Source of the DNA: Thiopontia sp964344785
GTDB taxonomy: Bacteria; Pseudomonadota; Gammaproteobacteria; GCF-002020875
Length of the DNA: 15,789 bases
Direction of reading: 5' to 3'
Assembly: GCA_964344785.1 (NCBI GenBank)
Contig: CAYFOR010000066.1
Span: 1 to 15,789 of the forward strand
Shown here: one piece after another, positions 1 through 6,149 of the stretch
Layout of the letters: each line of letters starts with the position of its first letter
How positions within the stretch are numbered: the stretch's first letter is position 1
Translations under genes and position numbers: made by a program
The notes under the pieces: model-generated
Seen by the model: only the letters and a program-made list of their open reading frames with translations
What the model was told of the DNA's origin: nothing
The model's database searches: none

Positions 1-5
1 GTGTT

Positions 6-467
6 TTATGCAGTCAAATGAGTTTTTGGCCTGTAACGTTGGGACACCAGTGAACGCAGGTGAAAGGCAGAGATTGGAGCAGACTTCACCCACTCTCTTA
101 TCTGATCCTGATCGAGCCTATTGAGTATGCGGGTCTCTATATTTCGACTTCTGGCTTTATTCAATGCGCCCTCTGTAAAGCCCTCTCTGGAAACAGCCAC
201 AACCTTATCAGCCCCAACACTTTTGCGTTTTTCTTCAAGCTGCTCAATCCATGTGACGTCTGCTTTCTTGTTCCGGTCCCTGCACTCCACAATAGTCAGA
301 AAATCCATGCTTCCAACCTTTGCACGGATACTGATATCAACCTCTCTCTTTATTCCAGTTTCAACGTCCTCTATCCGATCATTCTTCTTGATCTTCGCCC
401 CTGTCCCAGAAAATGCCATTTCAATATCTGACACAAGCTGTTCAAATTTTTTCCCTTTTCTGTTCAA
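6..467 (-). CDS. small Mrr-like restriction endonuclease, probably C-terminally truncated
   Basis: This 153-aa protein is predicted to be a DNA endonuclease of the Mrr-like PD-(D/E)XK group. The visible fold signature is E9 in the first helix (GKKFEQLV), D44 in REVDISIR, and E61-C-R63 in TIVECRDRN. It is followed by DVTWIEQLEEKR and the VSREGFTEGALNKA segment typical of this family. The ATG at 467 has a GAGG ribosome site 8-9 nt upstream. Relatives known to me usually continue well beyond this length. Here the protein stops about 30 residues after the nuclease core, and the last codons (LVSQRY region) run through an 18-bp repeat at 35-52, so the natural 3' end may have been replaced. It lies 31 bp downstream of a small same-strand ORF, suggesting one transcript. 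The nuclease assignment is good; activity and target (methylated DNA, as for Mrr, or other) are inference. Confidence 0.75.
   Translation of the reverse strand: MNRKGKKFEQLVSDIEMAFSGTGAKIKKNDRIEDVETGIKREVDISIRAKVGSMDFLTIVECRDRNKKADVTWIEQLEEKRKSVGADKVVAVSREGFTEGALNKARSRNIETRILNRLDQDQIREWVKSAPISAFHLRSLVSQRYRPKTHLTA
35..52 (-). repeat. 18-bp repeat, copy 1 (inside nuclease 3' end)
   Basis: The minus strand reads CACTGGTGTCCCAACGTT. It is identical to plus-strand 15737-15754, so the two copies are inverted at opposite ends of the window. This copy keeps only the right half of the palindrome present in copy 2, and it encodes part of the nuclease C-terminus. It is probably a dispersed intergenic repeat of this genome, which two copies alone cannot prove. 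Confidence 0.6.
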
Positions 468-498
468 TGCAAGAACCTCAAGAAATCACACATTATCC

Positions 499-756
499 TC
501 ACTCACCATCAGCACTTGCCGAGACACGCCCTGCCTCACGATCATACGAATCCACAAGTGTCCTCAATACTTCTCCAAATCTACCATACCCTACATTCTT
601 AACCTCATTTACCCGACCTCTCCACTTTTCAGCCAAATCTATTTTCAGCTGGCCCTGTCGGATCAACCCAATACACTGGGAATTGAAAACAACAATCCTG
701 AATCCGCTCTGTTTCCTCTGAATCTCATCTACATTTTTTGATGTGTTAGACCACAC
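499..756 (-). CDS. hypothetical protein, 85 aa
   Basis: I do not recognise this protein. It is mixed polar/hydrophobic with no signal peptide or membrane segment. The N-terminal half holds a beta-like stretch (FRIVVFNSQCIGLI). The second half is helix-like (YGRFGEVLRTLVDSYDREA) and ends in a Ser/Ala/Glu tail. The only start available is GTG at 754-756, because an in-frame stop lies at 763-765. No well-spaced ribosome site precedes it, which weakens the call. Support comes from its position 31 bp ahead of the Mrr-like nuclease on the same strand and from natural-looking composition. It could be the remnant of a larger gene, or a partner or regulator of the nuclease. Confidence 0.45.
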   Translation of the reverse strand: MWSNTSKNVDEIQRKQSGFRIVVFNSQCIGLIRQGQLKIDLAEKWRGRVNEVKNVGYGRFGEVLRTLVDSYDREAGRVSASADGE

Positions 757-762
757 CTCAAA

Positions 763-789
763 CTACTGCTACCATCAGGGTAACAGTAG
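763..789. promoter_or_regulatory. imperfect palindrome upstream of repeat-protein gene
   Basis: The arms are CTACTG-C-TACC and GGTA-A-CAGTAG around a 5-nt loop (ATCAG): ten pairs and one C/A mismatch. It sits in the 49-bp gap between the divergent genes and ends 3 nt before the GGAG ribosome site at 793-796. It could be an operator or a 5'-UTR hairpin controlling access to that site. Confidence 0.35.
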
Positions 790-805
790 ACTGGAGCACG
801 CACTA

Positions 806-2329
806 ATGAAATTGAAACCGATTACCACTGCAGTACTGCTATCTGCCGCTCTCAACGTACATGCCGACCCTGCCACCGATCTGGAAGGAAAGGCAGGTTA
901 TGACCGCAGAGCAGCCATTTCCGAGTTGGCCGATACCGCCTGGCAGCAACAGCGCTTTACCCTGAACAAGGGGTTGGAGTTGCTTCACGGCATGATCGGT
1001 ACGGATCGCTACTATGCAACCCGTACCTTGCTGGGTGAAAACCGCCATCAGTGGAATCTGCTCCCCAACCGTCTGACTGCAGCCGAGCTTGATCAATTAT
1101 TGGCACAACTGGGCAATCAGCGGGCAGATATCGTGCAGCTACTGGCGGATCAGGGGATACCGGCAGGTTACCTCTCGGTGGATGAGGTTGAGTCTCTGCT
1201 TGCACCACTCGCCACCCGTGACTATGACCAGTCACTGCGTGCACTGCTGGGCTCAAACAAGATGAAGCGCAGCTACAGTCTGCCCCATTTTTCAACGGAA
1301 GAGGTGGTGAAACTGCTTCAACCGAGCGAGAACCGTACCGCGCTGATCCGCTTCATGGCTGATCGTGCGCAGTTGCCGAAGGCGATGCGTGTATTCGATG
1401 CCAATGCCATCCTGTCGCAACAGCGGTGGATGGATCGACATGATTCGATCAAGGCCCTGCTCGGATTCAACCGCCCCAAGGGGTACTACCTGCAGCTGCC
1501 GCTCACCTTCGATGATACCGAAAGGCTGCTGCACGGAGTGGCCCTGCGCTCCGAGATGATCCGCTACTTTGCCGACCACATGGTCTACGGAGAGAGCCTG
1601 ACGGCTGAACGTGCCGCCCGCCTGCTTGAAGGGGTCAACCACACCGACCGCTTCAATGCCATCAAATCACTGCTGGGTGACAATCTTCAACAGTACAACT
1701 ATATCCCGTTACCACTTTCGGCCGTTGATATCGTGCAACTACTCAATGGTAGCGCCTACCGTGGGGAGATGATTCTGCTGATGGCGGATCGGAACATGAT
1801 TGCCGGAGAGCTGACGACCGCAGATGCAGTGCAGATTCTGGGCAGCCTGCGCAATAGCGCCCGCAAGGATGCAGTACTGGCACTGCTTGGCAACAACGGC
1901 GTGGATAAAGGTTACCTGCAGCAGCCACTCAGCGCCTCTCAGGCCGACGCACTGATCGAGGGCAGCGCCTACCATGAATCAATTATTCAGTGGCTCACGG
2001 ATCAACGGCAACTGTCACCAGTCAGCGCCAGCGAATCGATCACCCTGCTGAAGGGAATGGTCGGTGATCAACGATACTATGCGATCACCGCCTTGCTGGG
2101 CCAGAACAGTGCCGAGACCAACTATCTCAAGGCACCACTCACCGTTTCTGAAGCGGCCACACTGTTTGGCAGAAGCGCCAATCGGCTGGAGCTGATCGAC
2201 ACGGTCATTCGGCAACAGATGATTCAGCTGCCGCTCAACCCGGACGAACAGTCACTGCTGCTGGGGCGCCTGTATGGAAACGAACGTAAGCTTGCCGCCT
2301 CCTGGTTGGGAACCACCCCCCATAAATAA
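806..2329 (+). CDS. exported repeat protein (about six 71-residue repeats), function unknown
   Basis: This is a 507-aa protein with a clear signal peptide (MKLKPITTAVLLSAALNVHA, predicted cleavage after A20), so it is periplasmic or secreted. I chose the ATG at 806 because it is followed directly by the signal peptide and preceded by GGAG at 793-796; an upstream in-frame ATG at 743 adds 21 unlikely residues. The mature protein is built from a degenerate two-part repeat. One half is LLGxNxxxxxYxxxPL, seen six times. The other is (R)xExIxxxADxxx, for example RSEMIRYFADH, RGEMILLMADR and RTALIRFMADR. Both halves are preceded by helix-like acidic segments ending in LLxG, suggesting an alpha-helical solenoid. 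There are no cysteines, catalytic motifs or membrane anchors. The helix-pair rhythm faintly recalls DUF4476, but I would not assign it. A binding or scaffold role is inference. Confidence 0.85.
   Translation: MKLKPITTAVLLSAALNVHADPATDLEGKAGYDRRAAISELADTAWQQQRFTLNKGLELLHGMIGTDRYYATRTLLGENRHQWNLLPNRLTAAELDQLLAQLGNQRADIVQLLADQGIPAGYLSVDEVESLLAPLATRDYDQSLRALLGSNKMKRSYSLPHFSTEEVVKLLQPSENRTALIRFMADRAQLPKAMRVFDANAILSQQRWMDRHDSIKALLGFNRPKGYYLQLPLTFDDTERLLHGVALRSEMIRYFADHMVYGESLTAERAARLLEGVNHTDRFNAIKSLLGDNLQQYNYIPLPLSAVDIVQLLNGSAYRGEMILLMADRNMIAGELTTADAVQILGSLRNSARKDAVLALLGNNGVDKGYLQQPLSASQADALIEGSAYHESIIQWLTDQRQLSPVSASESITLLKGMVGDQRYYAITALLGQNSAETNYLKAPLTVSEAATLFGRSANRLELIDTVIRQQMIQLPLNPDEQSLLLGRLYGNERKLAASWLGTTPHK
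1028..2140 (+). repeat. six coding repeats, period 210-216 bp
   Basis: The LLGxN motif begins at 1028, 1244, 1457, 1670, 1883 and 2093, giving periods of 216, 213, 213, 213 and 210 bp (72, 71, 71, 71 and 70 codons). The DNA copies have diverged strongly while the protein spacing is kept, which points to an old, selected protein repeat and not a recent DNA expansion. A degenerate final LLGRLYGNERK...WLG closes the array. Confidence 0.85.
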
Positions 2330-2353
2330 CCTGTATTAATCCTGTATCTCTTG

Positions 2354-2376
2354 CCAGGGCGTGTAACACGCCCTGG
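2354..2376. terminator. hairpin between convergent genes
   Basis: There is a perfect 10-bp stem CCAGGGCGTG / CACGCCCTGG with a 3-nt TAA loop. It sits between the stops of the repeat-protein gene (2329) and the chemoreceptor gene (2387). It has no strong T-tract on either strand, so it is either a weak bidirectional terminator or a 3'-end protecting hairpin. Confidence 0.55.
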
Positions 2377-2386
2377 TACTCCTCCG

Positions 2387-4288
2387 CTAACTGACCTCCA
2401 TCTCCAGCTGGTCGAGATAGCTGACGACTGTCTTTGAATATCCATCGATATTGAGGTAGCGGCGCTCCGCCTCTTCCTCGTTACCCTCTTTCTTCAGCGA
2501 GATGATTTCGCGAATGGTGTCATGCATCGTCTCATGCACCTGATCGAGATCGGCCATTCCACTGAAGTGCTGATACTTCTCTCTGCCCTCGCTATCCAGC
2601 CACTTACCCAGTACGCAGTCATGGTGGGAGACCGCCTGATTGATGTCCATCTCGACAATACCATCCAGAAAGCCACGAATCTTTCCTTTCCAGGCCAAGT
2701 GAGCTGATCGTGCCTTGTCCAGCACAACAACCTCATGGCTCAGTGCCTTATGGGACATCTTGCTGGCCATCGCCTCATCCACCTTGAACAGCTCCATCAA
2801 TTCGGCCAATGCCGCGGACTGGTCACGCAGGGTCTTGGTCGCCTCCACAGAGTGCTCCGCCAGTGTACTATTCTCCTGGTTCACCTTGTCCAGTTCGGTT
2901 ACCGCCCGATTCACCTGCCCGATTCCGCTACTATGCTCATTGGCTGCATGCGAGATCTCGACCGCAACTGCGGTCACCTTCTGCACGGACTCCTCAATGG
3001 ACTTGAGCGAGGCGCCACTCTCATTGACCAGCCGACTCCCTTCATCAACACGGTTGGTCGTCTCTTCGATCAGGCCGCTGATCTCCTTTGCCGCCTCGGC
3101 AGAGCGTTGGGCCAGATTACGCACCTCTCCTGCAACCACCGCGAACCCACGACCATGTTCCCCGGCTCTGGCCGCCTCAACTGCCGCATTCAGGGCCAGC
3201 AGATTGGTTTGAAAGGCGATACCGTCAATCAATGCGATGATCTCGGAGATCTTTCCACTCGACTCATTGATACGCCCCATCGCATCAATCGCATTCTTGA
3301 CCACATCCGCGCCTTCCACCGCTTGCCCTCTCGCCGCAGCAGAGAGAGATTCCGCACTGCGTGCATGCTCGACATTCAGCCCAACCGTGCTTGCCATCTC
3401 CTCCATGCTGGCGGCAGTCTCCTCCAGTGAGGCCGCCTGCTGCGCGGTCCGGCTGGCCAGGTTCTGATTGCCCTGGGCGATCTCATTGGACTCCTGATGG
3501 ACACTGTTTGCGGCGACACGCACCTTCAATACAGTATGCGCCAGACTGCTCTGCATCGCATTCAATGCATCCGTCAGTGCATTCAACTGCCCCTTGTAGT
3601 TTCCGCTGATCAGTTGTGTGAAATCCCCATCACCGATACGGGTAATTCCATTGGTCGTTGCCGTAACCGATTCCTCAATCTGATTCATGGAGCCGTTGAC
3701 TGCCTCCTTCAGCTCCAATAGATCCCCTTTGGCATCGATTGTAATCCGGGCACTGAAGTTGCCGACGGCCACCTGCTCCATCAAGGCTCCCACTTCGCCA
3801 AACATCTTGTCCACTTCGGACATCGATTCATGCACCACCTTGGCCAGTTCGTTCTGGGCCAGCTCTTCCATATGCAGATTCAGCTCTCCCTCTCCCAGCC
3901 GATCGACCAGTGTGGACAACAGCAGCATGTTCTGCTCGGCATGATCCACCGCCAGATTGACCTCCTCCTTCAGGTGCTGAAGATCCCCGGTATGATCACT
4001 GAGGATACGTTGATTCGTCTCCTGTACAGGTACTCCACAAACGACCTCCCGCACCTCCTGAATCACCTTCTGCTTGAGGTCGATCAGTTGATTGATGTCA
4101 TGCTCACACTGATCAAACCAACTGTCTTCACCCGACACCCGCCTGGAGAAATCTCCACTCTGCAATATCTCAACCACCTGACTGGAGACCTTGCCTCCCC
4201 ACCGCTCCGCCCTGCGATATGACCAGAGACCCGATATCAGCGCTGCGATCAACATACTGACAATGGCAACGATAAAATAATCCATCAT
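2387..4288 (-). CDS. methyl-accepting chemotaxis protein with C-terminal CZB zinc-binding domain
   Basis: This 633-aa chemoreceptor would signal through CheA/CheW to the flagellar motor or a related output. One N-terminal membrane helix (residues 4-20) is followed directly by cytoplasm, with no periplasmic sensor. HAMP-like and helical linker segments occupy about 25-250. The signalling domain spans about 255-500, with the hairpin tip EIIALIDGIAFQTNLLALNA starting at 349. The C-terminal CZB domain (about 525-630) shows H530 (HLAW), the H-x-C-V-L-G-K-W block with C558, and H585/H589 (VHETMH), matching the known His3Cys zinc site. CZB domains in other bacteria respond to zinc or hypochlorous acid. 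No CheR/CheB tethering pentapeptide is visible. GGAGG lies 4 nt before the ATG at 4288 and 7 nt before a second ATG at 4285, so the second may be the true start. It is divergent from a diguanylate cyclase gene. Confidence 0.93.
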   Translation of the reverse strand: MMDYFIVAIVSMLIAALISGLWSYRRAERWGGKVSSQVVEILQSGDFSRRVSGEDSWFDQCEHDINQLIDLKQKVIQEVREVVCGVPVQETNQRILSDHTGDLQHLKEEVNLAVDHAEQNMLLLSTLVDRLGEGELNLHMEELAQNELAKVVHESMSEVDKMFGEVGALMEQVAVGNFSARITIDAKGDLLELKEAVNGSMNQIEESVTATTNGITRIGDGDFTQLISGNYKGQLNALTDALNAMQSSLAHTVLKVRVAANSVHQESNEIAQGNQNLASRTAQQAASLEETAASMEEMASTVGLNVEHARSAESLSAAARGQAVEGADVVKNAIDAMGRINESSGKISEIIALIDGIAFQTNLLALNAAVEAARAGEHGRGFAVVAGEVRNLAQRSAEAAKEISGLIEETTNRVDEGSRLVNESGASLKSIEESVQKVTAVAVEISHAANEHSSGIGQVNRAVTELDKVNQENSTLAEHSVEATKTLRDQSAALAELMELFKVDEAMASKMSHKALSHEVVVLDKARSAHLAWKGKIRGFLDGIVEMDINQAVSHHDCVLGKWLDSEGREKYQHFSGMADLDQVHETMHDTIREIISLKKEGNEEEAERRYLNIDGYSKTVVSYLDQLEMEVS

Positions 4289-4301
4289 GACTCCTCCCTT
4301 A

Positions 4302-4325
4302 ATAAGCTAATTAGCAATAGCTTAT
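4302..4325 (-). promoter_or_regulatory. hairpin in chemoreceptor 5' leader
   Basis: The arms are ATAAGCTA / TAGCTTAT, 8 bp perfect with an 8-nt loop. They end a few bases upstream of the chemoreceptor GGAGG ribosome site, so as RNA the stem could affect initiation and as DNA it could be an operator. On the plus strand it is followed by a T-run, giving a terminator look, but no plus-strand gene precedes it. Confidence 0.4.
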
Positions 4326-4354
4326 ATTTTTTATTTACAAAACAAATGGATTAG

Positions 4355-4367
4355 GTGATACTATCAC
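4355..4367. promoter_or_regulatory. operator-like palindrome GTGATACTATCAC
   Basis: A perfect 6-bp inverted repeat around a single C, placed in the divergent spacer between the chemoreceptor and cyclase genes. The form suits a dimeric helix-turn-helix regulator, but I cannot name one. Confidence 0.35.
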
Positions 4368-4445
4368 AGAAAATTTTGTTACCTCAATAGACAATACATG
4401 ATTACTGACCGTGAAACTGGGTGATTAATTGATATCCATCACTCC

Positions 4446-4461
4446 CAATATAATGATATTG
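4446..4461. promoter_or_regulatory. palindrome overlapping a TATAAT box
   Basis: The arms CAATAT / ATATTG flank AATG. The sequence contains the TATAAT at 4449-4454 upstream of the diguanylate cyclase gene, so a protein bound here would compete with RNA polymerase. It is AT-rich enough to be chance. Confidence 0.3.
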
Positions 4462-4570
4462 ACGTAACCAATGAGCACACATTAACTTACTCAATAGAGG
4501 TATGTTCAAGGATTGTACTTTTTTCGGATTGCATGGAGCAAGGGCTGAGGTAACGAAGGTAGCATAATCA

Positions 4571-5956
4571 ATGTCGCTCAAGTTCACAGCAGGGGGGCTC
4601 GACTTGAAGATTCCCTGGTATCATCGGCTGCAGAGCCGCTTTATCATCGGGATCGTGCTCCTCTTCACAACCGTACTGGGTATCGGAACCAAGTTCATTC
4701 TGGATCATGAGGCCGAAACCGTCCAGAAGCGCCGTATTGAAATCGCAGAACAGCTTGGTCGGGTACTGAACAACACACTGAGTGCCGAGATGGTCCAACA
4801 GACCAAGGATGGGAAAAAAACCGATCTGGTATGGGAGCGTGTTCAGTTACTCACCGACAAGATGCGCGAGGCGACCGGTGCCCTGCGAATCGAGGTGCTC
4901 TCCCGAGAGGGGGATGTACTGGTCGGCACCGACTTTACTCTGGAAGATCACACCTTCAGTCAGGAAGATGACGAGGAGTGTGCCGCCTGTCATCTCCACG
5001 GTACAGAAGACTTCCCCTCAATCGTGCTGAAAGAGCAGGAAGAGAAGAGCATTCTCAGAACCATTACCCCCATCGAAATGCGGCGCAGTTGCATTGAATG
5101 TCATGATGAAAAATCCAACTTTCTGGGGATGATCTCGATCGACTTCGACTACACCCCCATCCTTCAAGAGAACAACCGGCGCAGACTGTCACTGATCCTG
5201 ATGGTGGTGGTCACCGGAATCCTGCTTTTCTTCGCAGTCTACTTCATGATCCGCCGACAGATCCTGTCACCGCTAGAGACATTGATTGATGCCAGCCGAC
5301 ACCTGGCACGCGGCCAATATGACATCCGGCTTCAGGTCCTGCATAACAATGAGATCGGCCTCCTGGGAAAGGCCTTCAACCATGTCGCAACCGAGATCCA
5401 GAAGGCTCATGAAATCCTGGCAATGGAGAGTGAAAAGAACTATCAGAGCTCTATCACCGATGGTCTGACAGGCTTTCGCAACAAACTGTTTGGTGAACAG
5501 GCATTGAGCGAGACGGTGAATGGCAGCAAGAACAGTGGAGAGCCTGTCTCCATCCTGATGGTCGATCTGGATCACTTCAAGCGGATCAACGATACCTATG
5601 GTCACCTTTCCGGAGATCGTGTCTTGAAAGAGGTCTCACAGCGGATACGACACATGCTGCACTACTCTGACATACCGGTACGATATGGCGGTGAGGAGTT
5701 CATGATCATCCTTCCCAACACAGACCAGGATGGACTCGAAACCGTTGGAGAGCGACTGCGCCAACGGATTGAGAGCACACCATTTTCCATTGACGAGATT
5801 GGAACAGAAATTCCCGTCACCGCAAGTCTGGGCGGTGCCGTCTGTCAGCCGGATGAAGAACCGCTACGGATGATTGAACGTGCCGACAACGCACTCTACC
5901 GTGCCAAGGACAGTGGACGCAATCGACTCATACTGGCAGAGACGGATAGCAATTAG
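4571..5956 (+). CDS. membrane diguanylate cyclase with periplasmic di-haem-c-type sensor domain
   Basis: This 461-aa protein is predicted to make c-di-GMP from two GTP in the cytoplasm under control of a periplasmic sensor. Order: membrane helix 1 (about 24-43); periplasmic domain (about 44-205) with two c-type haem motifs, CAACH (137-141) and CIECH (174-178); membrane helix 2 (about 206-227); HAMP (about 228-280); GGDEF domain (about 295-455) with the intact signature RYGGEEF at 371-377. The sensor ends in GMISIDFDYTP, like other tandem membrane sensor folds. The inhibitory I-site RxxD is HYSD (364-367), lacking the arginine, so product inhibition is probably weak or absent. CxxCH motifs on the periplasmic side fit haem attachment by the Ccm system. 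Redox, NO or O2 sensing is inference. The ATG at 4571 has only a weak ribosome site (AAGG about 13 nt upstream). Confidence 0.93.
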   Translation: MSLKFTAGGLDLKIPWYHRLQSRFIIGIVLLFTTVLGIGTKFILDHEAETVQKRRIEIAEQLGRVLNNTLSAEMVQQTKDGKKTDLVWERVQLLTDKMREATGALRIEVLSREGDVLVGTDFTLEDHTFSQEDDEECAACHLHGTEDFPSIVLKEQEEKSILRTITPIEMRRSCIECHDEKSNFLGMISIDFDYTPILQENNRRRLSLILMVVVTGILLFFAVYFMIRRQILSPLETLIDASRHLARGQYDIRLQVLHNNEIGLLGKAFNHVATEIQKAHEILAMESEKNYQSSITDGLTGFRNKLFGEQALSETVNGSKNSGEPVSILMVDLDHFKRINDTYGHLSGDRVLKEVSQRIRHMLHYSDIPVRYGGEEFMIILPNTDQDGLETVGERLRQRIESTPFSIDEIGTEIPVTASLGGAVCQPDEEPLRMIERADNALYRAKDSGRNRLILAETDSN

Positions 5957-5987
5957 CCCCCGAACAGCCGAGGCTGGTAACAGTTGC

Positions 5988-6010
5988 GCACCACTTTCGA
6001 ATGTTGGTGC
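5988..6010. other. small inverted repeat next to the ERIC element
   Basis: The arms GCACCA / TGGTGC have an 11-nt loop and lie 31 bp after the diguanylate cyclase stop, abutting the ERIC element. It could be a weak terminator for the cyclase gene, but it lacks a T-tract. Confidence 0.3.
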
Positions 6011-6138
6011 TATACTCAAAGCAGTTGGAATTTTCGCAAGGCGGCAAGCGAGTGAACCCCCAGGAGAATAGCTCAACCATGTGACTGGGGTGAGCAAACG
6101 TGGCCAATACCGCGAAAATTTCAAGCGCGAAGAGTATA
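6011..6138 (+). mobile_element. ERIC (IRU) element, 128 bp
   Basis: The ends are inverted TATACTC (6011-6017) and GAGTATA (6132-6138), starting and ending in TA as in ERIC insertions. The core carries GTGAACCCCCAGGAG (6052-6066) and GTGACTGGGGTGAGC (6081-6095). These match, with one change in the first, the ERIC consensus blocks that the classic ERIC1R and ERIC2 primers anneal to. The outer halves pair over 13 bp (6025-6037 with 6112-6124, one G-T), with a central CCCCAG/CTGGGG stem. AAGGCGGCAAGCGAGTGAA upstream also matches the consensus. The 128-bp length agrees with the known 127 bp. It is a non-autonomous MITE-like repeat and carries no gene. It ends 11 bp before the ATG at 6150 and so would form the ligase mRNA leader. 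Confidence 0.92.
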
Positions 6139-6149
6139 TAGTTCATACC

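Larger units (their letters stand above)
4289..4570. promoter_or_regulatory. AT-rich divergent regulatory spacer (282 bp)
   Basis: No gene is visible here. The spacer must hold the promoters for the leftward chemoreceptor and the rightward diguanylate cyclase genes. A perfect TATAAT occurs at 4449-4454 on the plus strand, with a poor -35 (TTAATT at 4425-4430, 18-bp spacing). I found no convincing sigma-28 (FliA) box toward the chemoreceptor. Three small palindromes inside are listed separately. Confidence 0.5.

Noticed and set aside
60..741. Overlapping plus-strand frames opposite the nuclease and the 85-aa ORF
   Set aside because: Ser/Thr/Leu/Phe/Cys-rich translations with no motif or ribosome site; they are complements of the minus-strand frames.
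743..805. Earlier start for the repeat protein at ATG 743
   Set aside because: It would bury the signal peptide behind 21 residues; ATG 806 has GGAG at the right distance.
1028..2140. Regular about 213-bp periodicity as a possible CRISPR or satellite array
   Set aside because: The repeats are conserved at protein level only, and the frame is open throughout.
2715..3467. Long plus-strand frames inside the chemoreceptor gene
   Set aside because: They are antisense shadows of a highly conserved MCP signalling domain.
4289..4400. FliA (sigma-28) promoter for the chemoreceptor
   Set aside because: No match to the TAAA-N15-GCCGATAA pattern on the minus strand.
6081..6149. Longer N-terminus for the GCS2 ligase from GTG 6081
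   Set aside because: The added residues are encoded by the ERIC element and do not look like the family; ATG 6150 fits better.
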